Positions 41,423-49,012 of a stretch of DNA of 64,000 bases are shown here, one piece after another. The notes beneath the pieces were generated by a model. It ran no database searches. It saw only the letters and a program-made list of their open reading frames with translations, and had not been told where the DNA came from. Source of the DNA: DATLMR01 sp964615905 (GTDB lineage Bacteria > Acidobacteriota > Blastocatellia > UBA7656). The stretch covers positions 62,001 through 126,000 of the forward strand of contig CAZTUB010000016.1 of NCBI GenBank assembly GCA_964615905.1, given 5' to 3'. Both the position numbers and the translations under genes were made by a program. The number at the start of each line of letters is the position of its first letter. The first letter of the stretch is position 1.

Positions 41423-43528
41423 ATGAAGGTCTACGAGACGAAGGAGATCAGAAACGTTGGCATTGTAGGCCACGGGCATGCGGGCAAGACTTCGCTGGTG
41501 GCGGCGATGCTGTTTGACGCGGGAGCGACCAACAGGTTGGGCCGCGTCGATGAAGGTTCGACCGTCACCGATTATGACGAGGACGAGATCGCCAGAAAGA
41601 CTACGATATATACGTCGCTCGCCCATTGCGAGTGGAACGGGACGAAGATCAATATTATAGACACGCCCGGTTTTGCCGCCTTCATCATAGACGCGAAGGC
41701 CGCGTTGCGCGCCGCCGACGCGGCAATCGTGCTCGTAGACGCGGTCAACGGGGTCGAGGTGCAGACCGAAAAGGGCTGGAGCTACGCCGACGAGTTCGGC
41801 ATTCCGCGCATAATCGTCATCAGCAAGATGGACCGCGAGCGCGCAAACTTCGATCAGACCGTCGCCAACATCAACGAAGTGTTCGGGCGCGAGGCCGTTC
41901 CTCTTCAAATCCCTATCGGAAGCGAGACAAACTTTAAAGGCGTTATAGACCTCATTCATATGAAAGCCTATACAATGGAAGGCGACGCGACCGGCAAGCC
42001 GACCGAAAGCGACATCCCACCCGAGCTGAAAGACGCGGCAGAGGCTGCTCGCGAGAAGATCATCGACGTGGTAGCAGAAAGCTCCGAAGAGCTTATGGAG
42101 AAATATTTCACCGAAGGAACGCTCGGCGACGAAGACCTTATACCCGGCCTGAAGGCCGCCGTCCGCGAGCGCAGGCTCTACCCCATCTTTGCCACATCGG
42201 CTCTGCAAAACGTCGGGATACAACCTCTGCTGACCGAGATCGTCGAGCTTGCTCCCGCGCCCGACGAGCTTGGATCAGCGACCGGGCGGCCCTCGCCCGA
42301 AAGCGATGAAACAATCGAGCGCGAAGTCAGCGATTCGGCACCGTTTTCGGCCTACGTCTTCAAAACTATAGCCGACCCGTTCGCCGGGCGCATAAACGTG
42401 CTAAAGATTTTATCCGGCGCGTTGAAGTCTGATGCGACCTGTTACAACGTCATCAAGAATGCGCAGGAGCGGCTCGGCCCGCTCCACGTCATACAGGGCA
42501 AAGGGCTTGAAAAGATCACCGAGGCGCATGCGGGCGATATAGTTGCGGTCACGAAGCTCAAAGAGACAACCACAGGCGATACCTTTTCGGATAAGGCCGC
42601 GCCCATCGTGTATGACCCTGTACGACTGCCGACCCCTGCCATCGCTTTTGCCATCGCGCCGAAATCGCGCAACGACGAAGACAAGCTGTCGCAGGCCATC
42701 CACAAGATGCTTGAAGAGGACCTTGCGTTGAAGTTTGACCGCGACCCGCAGACCAAGGAGTTCTTGCTGTCGGGGTCGGGCCAGACTCATATCGAAGTCG
42801 CCGTCAGCAAGCTCAAGAAACGTTACGGCGTCGAAGTAGAGCTTCACCCGCCGAAGGTTGCTTACTTCGAGACGTTCAGGGGTCGCGCAGAAGTAGTCGG
42901 CCGCCACAAGAAACAGACGGGCGGGCGCGGCCAGTTCGCTGAGGCCACCTGCGTGTTCGAAGGCCTGCCGCGAGGCGGCGGTTTTGAGTTCGTCGATAAG
43001 ATATTCGGCGGCTCGATCCCGCAGAACTGGCGCCCGGCAGTCGAGAAGGGGATCAAGGACGCTGCGGTTAACGGCGCAATTGCCGGCCACCCGCTCATCG
43101 ATTTCAAAGTCGAGCTGATAGACGGCAAGTTTCACCCCGTTGACTCGGACGATCTTTCGTTCCAGCTTGCGGGCAGAAAGGCGTTCCGCGCCGCGATTGA
43201 AAAGGTCAAGCCCGTGCTGCTTGAGCCCGTGATGAATGTCGAGATTACCGCGCCTCAAGAAGCTTCGGGCGATATTTTGGGAGACATAAACTCTCGACGC
43301 GGCCGCGTGCAGGGCATGGATACGAAGGGCAACCAGGCCGTGGTTAAGGCCCAGGTGCCGCTTTCGGAGATGCTCTCGTACCAATCGACTTTGAACTCGA
43401 TCACGGGCGCTCGCGGCTCATACTCGATGGAGCTTGACCATTACGACGAGGTGCCCGCGCAGATAGCCCAGAAGATTATCCAGAAAGCGCAGGAAGAAGG
43501 GCGCGTGCGGACCCACGAAGAAGAGTAG
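41423..43528 (+). CDS. Elongation factor G paralogue with altered G domain (EF-G2-like)
   Basis: The 701-residue protein has all EF-G domains and a good AAAGGAG site. The P-loop is GHGHAGKTS at 16-24 instead of the usual GHIDAGKTT. G3 reads DTPGF at 80-84, so the GTPase histidine of DTPGH is Phe84, and G4 is SKMD at 134-137 rather than NKMD. Domain IV shows FVDKIFGGSIPQNWRPAVEKGI. These traits fit the EF-G2/FusA2 group, whose members are poor translocases or regulators; the major EF-G must be elsewhere. It stands alone, between hairpins. Confidence 0.88.
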   Translation: MKVYETKEIRNVGIVGHGHAGKTSLVAAMLFDAGATNRLGRVDEGSTVTDYDEDEIARKTTIYTSLAHCEWNGTKINIIDTPGFAAFIIDAKAALRAADAAIVLVDAVNGVEVQTEKGWSYADEFGIPRIIVISKMDRERANFDQTVANINEVFGREAVPLQIPIGSETNFKGVIDLIHMKAYTMEGDATGKPTESDIPPELKDAAEAAREKIIDVVAESSEELMEKYFTEGTLGDEDLIPGLKAAVRERRLYPIFATSALQNVGIQPLLTEIVELAPAPDELGSATGRPSPESDETIEREVSDSAPFSAYVFKTIADPFAGRINVLKILSGALKSDATCYNVIKNAQERLGPLHVIQGKGLEKITEAHAGDIVAVTKLKETTTGDTFSDKAAPIVYDPVRLPTPAIAFAIAPKSRNDEDKLSQAIHKMLEEDLALKFDRDPQTKEFLLSGSGQTHIEVAVSKLKKRYGVEVELHPPKVAYFETFRGRAEVVGRHKKQTGGRGQFAEATCVFEGLPRGGGFEFVDKIFGGSIPQNWRPAVEKGIKDAAVNGAIAGHPLIDFKVELIDGKFHPVDSDDLSFQLAGRKAFRAAIEKVKPVLLEPVMNVEITAPQEASGDILGDINSRRGRVQGMDTKGNQAVVKAQVPLSEMLSYQSTLNSITGARGSYSMELDHYDEVPAQIAQKIIQKAQEEGRVRTHEEE

Positions 43529-43546
43529 CCCGCGCGCTTCACTGCA

Positions 43547-43588
43547 AAGTACGGGGTGCGCTCGTTTCGCGGAGCGCACCCCGTACTT
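43547..43588. repeat. 17-bp perfect palindrome before the metalloenzyme gene
   Basis: AAGTACGGGGTGCGCTC (43547-43563) pairs fully with 43572-43588 over an eight-base loop. It ends six bases before the ATG at 43595 and so lies where a ribosome binding site would be. It can also serve as a terminator for the EF-G gene. Confidence 0.75.
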
Positions 43589-43594
43589 GAAACT

Positions 43595-44464
43595 ATGTCA
43601 GTCCTTCTAATCTTCATCGACGGCATCGGCATAGGCACGCGCGGCGCTCATAACCCGCTCGACGGCATCAACTCGGAGCTCTTCAGCATCTTTCAAGGCG
43701 AGACTCCCGACCTGCCTTTTGACGGGCGCATGGCTGTGACAGACGCCGGTCTCGGCGTCGAAGGGTTGCCGCAGAGCGCGACAGGGCAGACCGCGATCTT
43801 GACCGGAGTCAACGCCTCGTTGCTTATAAATCGCCACCTGAGCGGGTATCCTTCGCCGCGCTTGAAACAGGTTCTCGCCGAAAAATCTATCTACAAACAG
43901 CTACTGGCCGAGGGAAAGGCGGTCACATTCGCGAACGCATACACCTCGGCGTATTTCGAGAACCGCCCACGGTTTGTGTCAGCCACTACGGTGGCGGCAG
44001 AATCGGCCGGTCTGCGGTTTCGCTTGATCGAAGACCTTGTAGAAGGGAGGGCGGTATTTCACGATTTTACAAACTTCTTCTTGATCGGTATGGGGTACAG
44101 GGTTCGGAGCTGTACGCCTGAAGCGGCGGGCGAGAGATTGGCGCGGCTCGCTCAAAGCCACGACTTTACGCTCTACGAGCATTTCATCACAGACCGGCTT
44201 GGTCACTCGCAGAACCTTGAGTTGTCACGCCATCACGTATCATGCCTGACAAGGTTCGTCCGCGCAGTGCTTGACTCGTCCGACCTTGAAAGAGATACCG
44301 TAATCATCACGAGCGATCACGGAAATATCGAAGACGTTTCTACTCGCGGGCACACGCTGAACCCAGTGGCCACCCTTGTTTTTGGAGCAGCGCGTGAACC
44401 CGTATCCACAAGGGTAAGGAGCCTGGTAGATATTGCGCCCGCCATAGTTGAGGCGCTTTGCTGA
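43595..44464 (+). CDS. Alkaline-phosphatase-superfamily metalloenzyme
   Basis: I use ATG 43595; the 13 residues of the longer frame are encoded by the palindrome. The 289-residue product opens with VLLIFIDGIGIG, the first metal-binding Asp, then SATGQTAILTG with the nucleophile region, and near the end has TSDHGNIEDVSTRGHT with Asp, His and His ligands. This is the pattern of phosphoglycerate-mutase/phosphopentomutase-type metalloenzymes, but the cap domain is short and different. It may be a phosphatase, phosphomutase or nucleotide hydrolase acting in the cytosol. No Shine-Dalgarno sequence is seen. It converges with the unknown gene at 44481. Confidence 0.8.
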   Translation: MSVLLIFIDGIGIGTRGAHNPLDGINSELFSIFQGETPDLPFDGRMAVTDAGLGVEGLPQSATGQTAILTGVNASLLINRHLSGYPSPRLKQVLAEKSIYKQLLAEGKAVTFANAYTSAYFENRPRFVSATTVAAESAGLRFRLIEDLVEGRAVFHDFTNFFLIGMGYRVRSCTPEAAGERLARLAQSHDFTLYEHFITDRLGHSQNLELSRHHVSCLTRFVRAVLDSSDLERDTVIITSDHGNIEDVSTRGHTLNPVATLVFGAAREPVSTRVRSLVDIAPAIVEALC

Positions 44465-44480
44465 AGAATTGAGCGGCCGG

Positions 44481-45134
44481 TTAAGGCGCTCCCATCGGCG
44501 GCGGGTTCCCCTGGTTCGGGACCATGTAGGGGTCATTTGCCCCCAGGGTAAGCGTTTCCCTATAGAATTTCATGGTCGCTTCTTCCGGGGCGAGAATCTC
44601 TATGTCGAACCGCCTTGTGACTCCATTATAATCGGCGCTCGAAAAGAGCGTGCTGTTCTCGTCCTTGATTACAAGCGACTGGTCGGGTCCAATCTCGTAC
44701 TCGACTATTATGTCATGCGCGATCTTTCCCACGTGCTTCCGTTCTTTTTTTGTGTTCCCGGTCATCACATAGAAGTGGCGGTCCTTTGTTGCGGCGGGCC
44801 GAAACCATCCCGAGTTGAAATTAATAACGCAGTCACACGGGTCTGCTTTGAAATTCGGCTTGGTCGTGCTGTCCTTGTAAAGATTCCCCAGACGGAGCAG
44901 CTCTTTGTCGAGCTTGTCAGAGAACTCCACACGGCTCGCCGGGTCGCCGCCGATAAACCGTACTTCAATCCTCTTGCCGATCTTATCCTGCGGTATGGAC
45001 TTCAGCACCTTCCCGTCGCCATAAATCTCGATATGAGGATCGAAATATCCCACATTGAGCGATGAGTAGGAGGTCTTTCGTTTGGGGTCCGAGAGAATAC
45101 CACTATCAAGAATCACGGAAACCTGTACAGGCAT
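44481..45134 (-). CDS. Protein of unknown function downstream of the CHAT gene
   Basis: From ATG 45134 with AAAGGAG seven bases upstream the product has 217 residues, soluble, with no signal peptide or membrane helix. It looks beta-rich: VQVSVILDSGILSD, HIEIYGDGKVLKSI, RIEVRFIGGDP, DIIVEYEIGPDQSLVIKD. Two cysteines are close together in DPCDCVINF. The last 15 residues are Pro/Gly/Asn-rich (VPNQGNPPPMGAP). I recognise no family. It is on the same strand as the TPR-CHAT gene, 299 bases downstream, so it could be its partner or substrate. That is context only. Confidence 0.7.
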   Translation of the reverse strand: MPVQVSVILDSGILSDPKRKTSYSSLNVGYFDPHIEIYGDGKVLKSIPQDKIGKRIEVRFIGGDPASRVEFSDKLDKELLRLGNLYKDSTTKPNFKADPCDCVINFNSGWFRPAATKDRHFYVMTGNTKKERKHVGKIAHDIIVEYEIGPDQSLVIKDENSTLFSSADYNGVTRRFDIEILAPEEATMKFYRETLTLGANDPYMVPNQGNPPPMGAP

Positions 45135-45433
45135 AATCACTCCTTTGAGGTATTACCGGTTCGAGGCTGCATGGCCGGTAACAGGAAATCTCTAGAAGCT
45201 GGATAGCGCAAATCATCTGGCGGAACGTCTTCCAGAGGAGATCAACCCGCTTGTCAATTACTTAACCCTTCGCTTTGGAACCAGTGGGCCGGCGGCATAT
45301 GCCCAGCTTTGTAGAAGTTATCAGGCATAAATTCCATATAACGGGATGTGAACAGTTCGATAAAATTGACCGACGCAAGTTTGCATTGAATCTTGCTCCG
45401 ATGTCAATAACTTATTTCGGCCGACCGAAGGTT
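45135..45433. other. Gap between CHAT gene and its downstream neighbour
   Basis: The 299 bases hold no supported gene, hairpin or promoter. A small plus-strand frame here overlaps the CHAT coding end and has no support. Confidence 0.5.
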
Positions 45434-48400
45434 TCAGTCGGGGCTGCCGATAGTTATAAACGGGGCCCACCTGTAAGGGTGTTGATACGAGCCGCCAGAT
45501 TCGATCATCCTCAACTGTGCGGCTCGAAGCGCGTCGCCCGCGCCCAGGCGGTTCCTTTTTCGCTCGTAATGAAAATCGGCCATCAGCCTTGCGGCCGATT
45601 CCGAATCGACCTTCCACAGGCTGACGACGACCGTTGGCACCTGCGCGGCTAGAAAAGGGCTTGCGAGGCTCACGATCCCTTCGCCCTTGTAGTATTGCCC
45701 GATTCCACTCTGGCAGGCCGACAAAATGACGAGCCGAGTTCTTGGTAACCCGAGGTTGTAAATCTCTTGAAGATAGAGCAGCCCGTCATTTGCGTTGCCG
45801 GCGGCAGCCTGGTTATAAACTGCGGCAAAGGCGCGCGGTGCAGCCCCCTGCTCAGAGCCCTCGGCGTCGCCTTTCTCAACCGCGAGCTGGTTCGGGGATG
45901 CGAGCACGAGAGCCGCAAGCCACGACGACCCCTCATCGACGAGTGAATGGAGCGCGAGGTGCGCGACATCGTAATTCCTCAATCTCGCCCGCACGTTTGC
46001 TTCAGTGGCCTCTGACTCTTTTAAGATCAGAGAGTCGGCGTTGTAAAACTTGATTGAGTTGGTCGATTCCACAACCGCTTCGGGCAGTCGTTCGAGGTCC
46101 GAGAATCGGCTTTGATCAAAGAAAGGGTTTGCAACCGCCAGCAGGCTTTCGGACTCGATGGGAGGTTTTTCGCGGCTTGTCTTGATGCAGCTAGCCAGCA
46201 CCGAAGCAGACTGCGCATAGCTTATGCTGAAAGATTGAACCAAGAACCGCCCTTGCTTGTCGACGAGCGCGGCAAGCGGGAGGTAATGAATCGCCTTATC
46301 TGGAATTATGCAGATCTTCTGCCCCGGTTTGATCAAATCTGCGACCGGTGAGAATAGAAGCTGGTAAAGTTCACGCCCCTTTTGATTGACGATCTCAGTA
46401 TCGGCCTGCCCTTTCAAGTCTGCGAGATAGTCTTTAACCATCTGGTCGAGATTTTCAGACGATAGCCGCACGGACCTCACTTCAAACTGGTCACGGCCGA
46501 TGACGAATATATAGGTTCGCTCATCGGTCACGGCATACGAGATCAAGGTCTGGTTAGGTGAAAGCACCGCTTTTACTTCGGCGAGCGGGATTGGCTTTCT
46601 CGCTCTTAAGTCTTCGAGCAGCGAGCGAGCGCGCGATTGTTCGGAGGCCTCGAACGCAGCTTCATTGTTTGAGAACAAGCTCAACTCCAGCGAAATTCGC
46701 TCATCAAAGACCTCCTGGCTAGTATCGAAGAAGCTGCTTTTATCTTCCCTCGAAGCGATGTTAACTCGAAGGTCTTCGATCATCTTGATCGCCGACGCGA
46801 GATCGACCTTAGCTTCTTCGGGCTGCCTGGCCCTGGCGAGGGCCTTCGCACGGCCTCCGAGCGCTTTGATCTGCAAGTCCCTGTGGTCCTTGTTGGCCGA
46901 CGTTATCCGTACAGCCTCCGTGAAACTTTCAAGCGCGGTGCCCATCTCGCCTTGCAACAACGCGACTTTGCCGCGTCTAAGAGCCAGCAGCGTCGACGGG
47001 AAGTTTGTTCGATTCGCTTGCAGTCCTGCCAGCACCTCTTTTGAAGCGTCAAAGCTCGCGCTGGCATCTTCGAACTTTTCGAAGTGGGCATACTGAAGCC
47101 CCATCAAGGATAACGCCTCACAGGCACTCTGGTTTGGGCCAATCGATTCGGCTGCGCTTACAGACTGCTTCGCATAAAGCAGCGCAAGGTGATGGTTGCC
47201 TTTCAAGCGATAGATGTCTGCCACATTCAGGTAATTATATGAAAGATCGCTGAGGTATTGTTGGAACCCGGCCGGGCCTGTCCCTGACCTGAGAAGCGTG
47301 TCCAGCGAGCGGTGAAAATATGTGAGCGATGTCGAGAGGTTCCCTACCTTCCAGTAAGCAACACCTGAGAACTGGAATGTTTTAGCCAAAAGGTCGGGCA
47401 AAGCGCTTACTACGGGTATCGCCCTTTCGGATGAGATCAGGGCTCTGGTGATATCTCCGCGAGTTGAATAAAGTACGCCACGAAGCGCAAGGCAGCGGCC
47501 GAGCTCATACCTCCAGCCTTTGCTCTCGGCAAGGCTGAGCAGCGGCTCTATCGCTTCAAGAGCGTCGTCGAATCTCCCGTTAGCGTAATAGAGGTTTAGC
47601 TTATTAAACCAGGCCGCCGCATAAAGCAACTCGCACCCGCGACGGCTAAATTCCGAAGCGATTCTCTCTAAAAATGAGAGAGCATCGTCGTACTTACCGG
47701 CTTGAATCTTTGATACTGCATCCGCGTAGCTCCGTATAAGGTCGAGCGTGGGGCCTCGCTCGTCCACCGGTAATGAGGCGAACGTATTGTAAAGATCGGA
47801 TAGGGAAGGGTCTCCAAGAGTTTCGTTGGCGAGTTCGCCAATCAATTTGAGCTTGGATAGTTGCTGCTCCGCCCTTGCCTCGTCGCGGGAGGTTGCTGCA
47901 AGCAGGTATTCCTGGCTCAGCGTTAGCAGAGCATAAGCCCTGATCTTTTCAAACTGCTGCCCGACAATCTGTTTGACCGCCGCCTCGTCGCCACGGCTGT
48001 ATGCAAGCTCAAACATCTCTTCAGGCTTGGCCGCGCTCGATTTCGCTACCAGTTCCGGCATCTCGTTGATGCGGGCGTCGATCTCTGTGCGCCATCCTCT
48101 GTTACTTTCATACTGTCTTGCGAGAGCGAAGTTCTTTCGCGCCTCGTCAAGCAAAAAGATCTCTCGGTAACATAAGGCGCGGTTGAAATAGGCTTCGGGC
48201 ATCTGCTGGTCGAGTTCGATTGCGCGGTCGAATTGCTTGATAGCTTCTTCCATTTGATCGCTTACAAAGAGCGTCACGCCGAAATCGTTTTGAGCCTCCG
48301 CGCTATTGGGCCATCGGGCCGCGATGTCGCGCAAATATTTCTGGGTCTCGACGCCTCTCCCTGCTGCGACCTGCATCCGGCGGTATGCCAGCTGCGCAGG

Positions 48401-48736
48401 GTTATCGCCTTGCGCAGCCACTGCGTTAAGAATAAGCGTCTCTGCTTCCCTTAACCTCTTTGTATCTACGCCTGCGTCCCCGTCTTTATCCGGGTTGAAC
48501 TCGGCGGCCTTAAACCCGCCAGTCAATCGCGGGGCAATCAAACGCCTGCTCTCATAGGCGGCGATCAGCGCGCGCATCCCCCTGTCAAGCTCGGAGCCGC
48601 GCCCGACTGCCCAGACTGTGATCGCAATCATCACGAACAGCACGATTGAGGCGGCAGCAACAAGCCCTGTCGGTGTTAAAAATAGACCTTTGCTGTCTAG
48701 TACGGGGACGACCAGGCTCTTTTTCGACATGGCCAT
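45434..48736 (-). CDS. Membrane-anchored TPR-CHAT protein (caspase-like protease family)
   Basis: From ATG 48736 the protein has 1100 residues. A membrane helix lies near residues 22-42 (GLVAAASIVLFVMIAITVWAV), so the bulk faces one side of the membrane. TPR-like helices fill about residues 100-680 (AQNDFGVTLFVSDQMEEAIKQF, LSYNYLNVADIYRLKGNHHLAL). The CHAT domain is C-terminal, with the catalytic pair His930 in HLALHSLVDEG and Cys1008 in LVILSACQSGIGQ, both present. KGEGIVSLASPFLAAQVPTVVVSLWKV is typical of CHAT. It should be an active separase/caspase-like peptidase switched by what the TPR part binds. No Shine-Dalgarno sequence is seen. No type III-E CRISPR genes are near. Confidence 0.88.
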   Translation of the reverse strand: MAMSKKSLVVPVLDSKGLFLTPTGLVAAASIVLFVMIAITVWAVGRGSELDRGMRALIAAYESRRLIAPRLTGGFKAAEFNPDKDGDAGVDTKRLREAETLILNAVAAQGDNPAQLAYRRMQVAAGRGVETQKYLRDIAARWPNSAEAQNDFGVTLFVSDQMEEAIKQFDRAIELDQQMPEAYFNRALCYREIFLLDEARKNFALARQYESNRGWRTEIDARINEMPELVAKSSAAKPEEMFELAYSRGDEAAVKQIVGQQFEKIRAYALLTLSQEYLLAATSRDEARAEQQLSKLKLIGELANETLGDPSLSDLYNTFASLPVDERGPTLDLIRSYADAVSKIQAGKYDDALSFLERIASEFSRRGCELLYAAAWFNKLNLYYANGRFDDALEAIEPLLSLAESKGWRYELGRCLALRGVLYSTRGDITRALISSERAIPVVSALPDLLAKTFQFSGVAYWKVGNLSTSLTYFHRSLDTLLRSGTGPAGFQQYLSDLSYNYLNVADIYRLKGNHHLALLYAKQSVSAAESIGPNQSACEALSLMGLQYAHFEKFEDASASFDASKEVLAGLQANRTNFPSTLLALRRGKVALLQGEMGTALESFTEAVRITSANKDHRDLQIKALGGRAKALARARQPEEAKVDLASAIKMIEDLRVNIASREDKSSFFDTSQEVFDERISLELSLFSNNEAAFEASEQSRARSLLEDLRARKPIPLAEVKAVLSPNQTLISYAVTDERTYIFVIGRDQFEVRSVRLSSENLDQMVKDYLADLKGQADTEIVNQKGRELYQLLFSPVADLIKPGQKICIIPDKAIHYLPLAALVDKQGRFLVQSFSISYAQSASVLASCIKTSREKPPIESESLLAVANPFFDQSRFSDLERLPEAVVESTNSIKFYNADSLILKESEATEANVRARLRNYDVAHLALHSLVDEGSSWLAALVLASPNQLAVEKGDAEGSEQGAAPRAFAAVYNQAAAGNANDGLLYLQEIYNLGLPRTRLVILSACQSGIGQYYKGEGIVSLASPFLAAQVPTVVVSLWKVDSESAARLMADFHYERKRNRLGAGDALRAAQLRMIESGGSYQHPYRWAPFITIGSPD

Positions 48737-49012
48737 ATCAGAGGGACTCCTGACTTCGTGCGGAGTGTATATCACAGTTTCGGTTTCAAAAGAACAGGAA
48801 TCTTTCCACCCTGACACATGCAGGCTCGGTCTGGCAGGAATACCGCGCCGTTTGAGCCAAAGGTTGACAGCCCGCTACCCGGTGAATTACGGTTTTGGAG
48901 ATAATAACCGGGCGGCTTCTAATCATTATGATTAATTCGTGGCTTCTAAGGTTAACAATTTTATCACTATTGGTCTGGGATTTTTGACGCATTAGATCGA
49001 TAAGGGAAGACG

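Noticed and set aside
41103..41423. Plus-strand frame in the gap before the EF-G paralogue
   Set aside because: It begins inside the upstream gene end, has no ribosome site and a composition without pattern, and crosses a hairpin.
45275..45652. Plus-strand frame over the end of the CHAT gene
   Set aside because: It overlaps the conserved CHAT coding end and has no ribosome site.
48864..48892. TTGACA in the gap between the CHAT gene and the TPR gene as a promoter
   Set aside because: The bases at the right distance for a -10 (TTACGG or ATTACG) are poor, so I do not list it.
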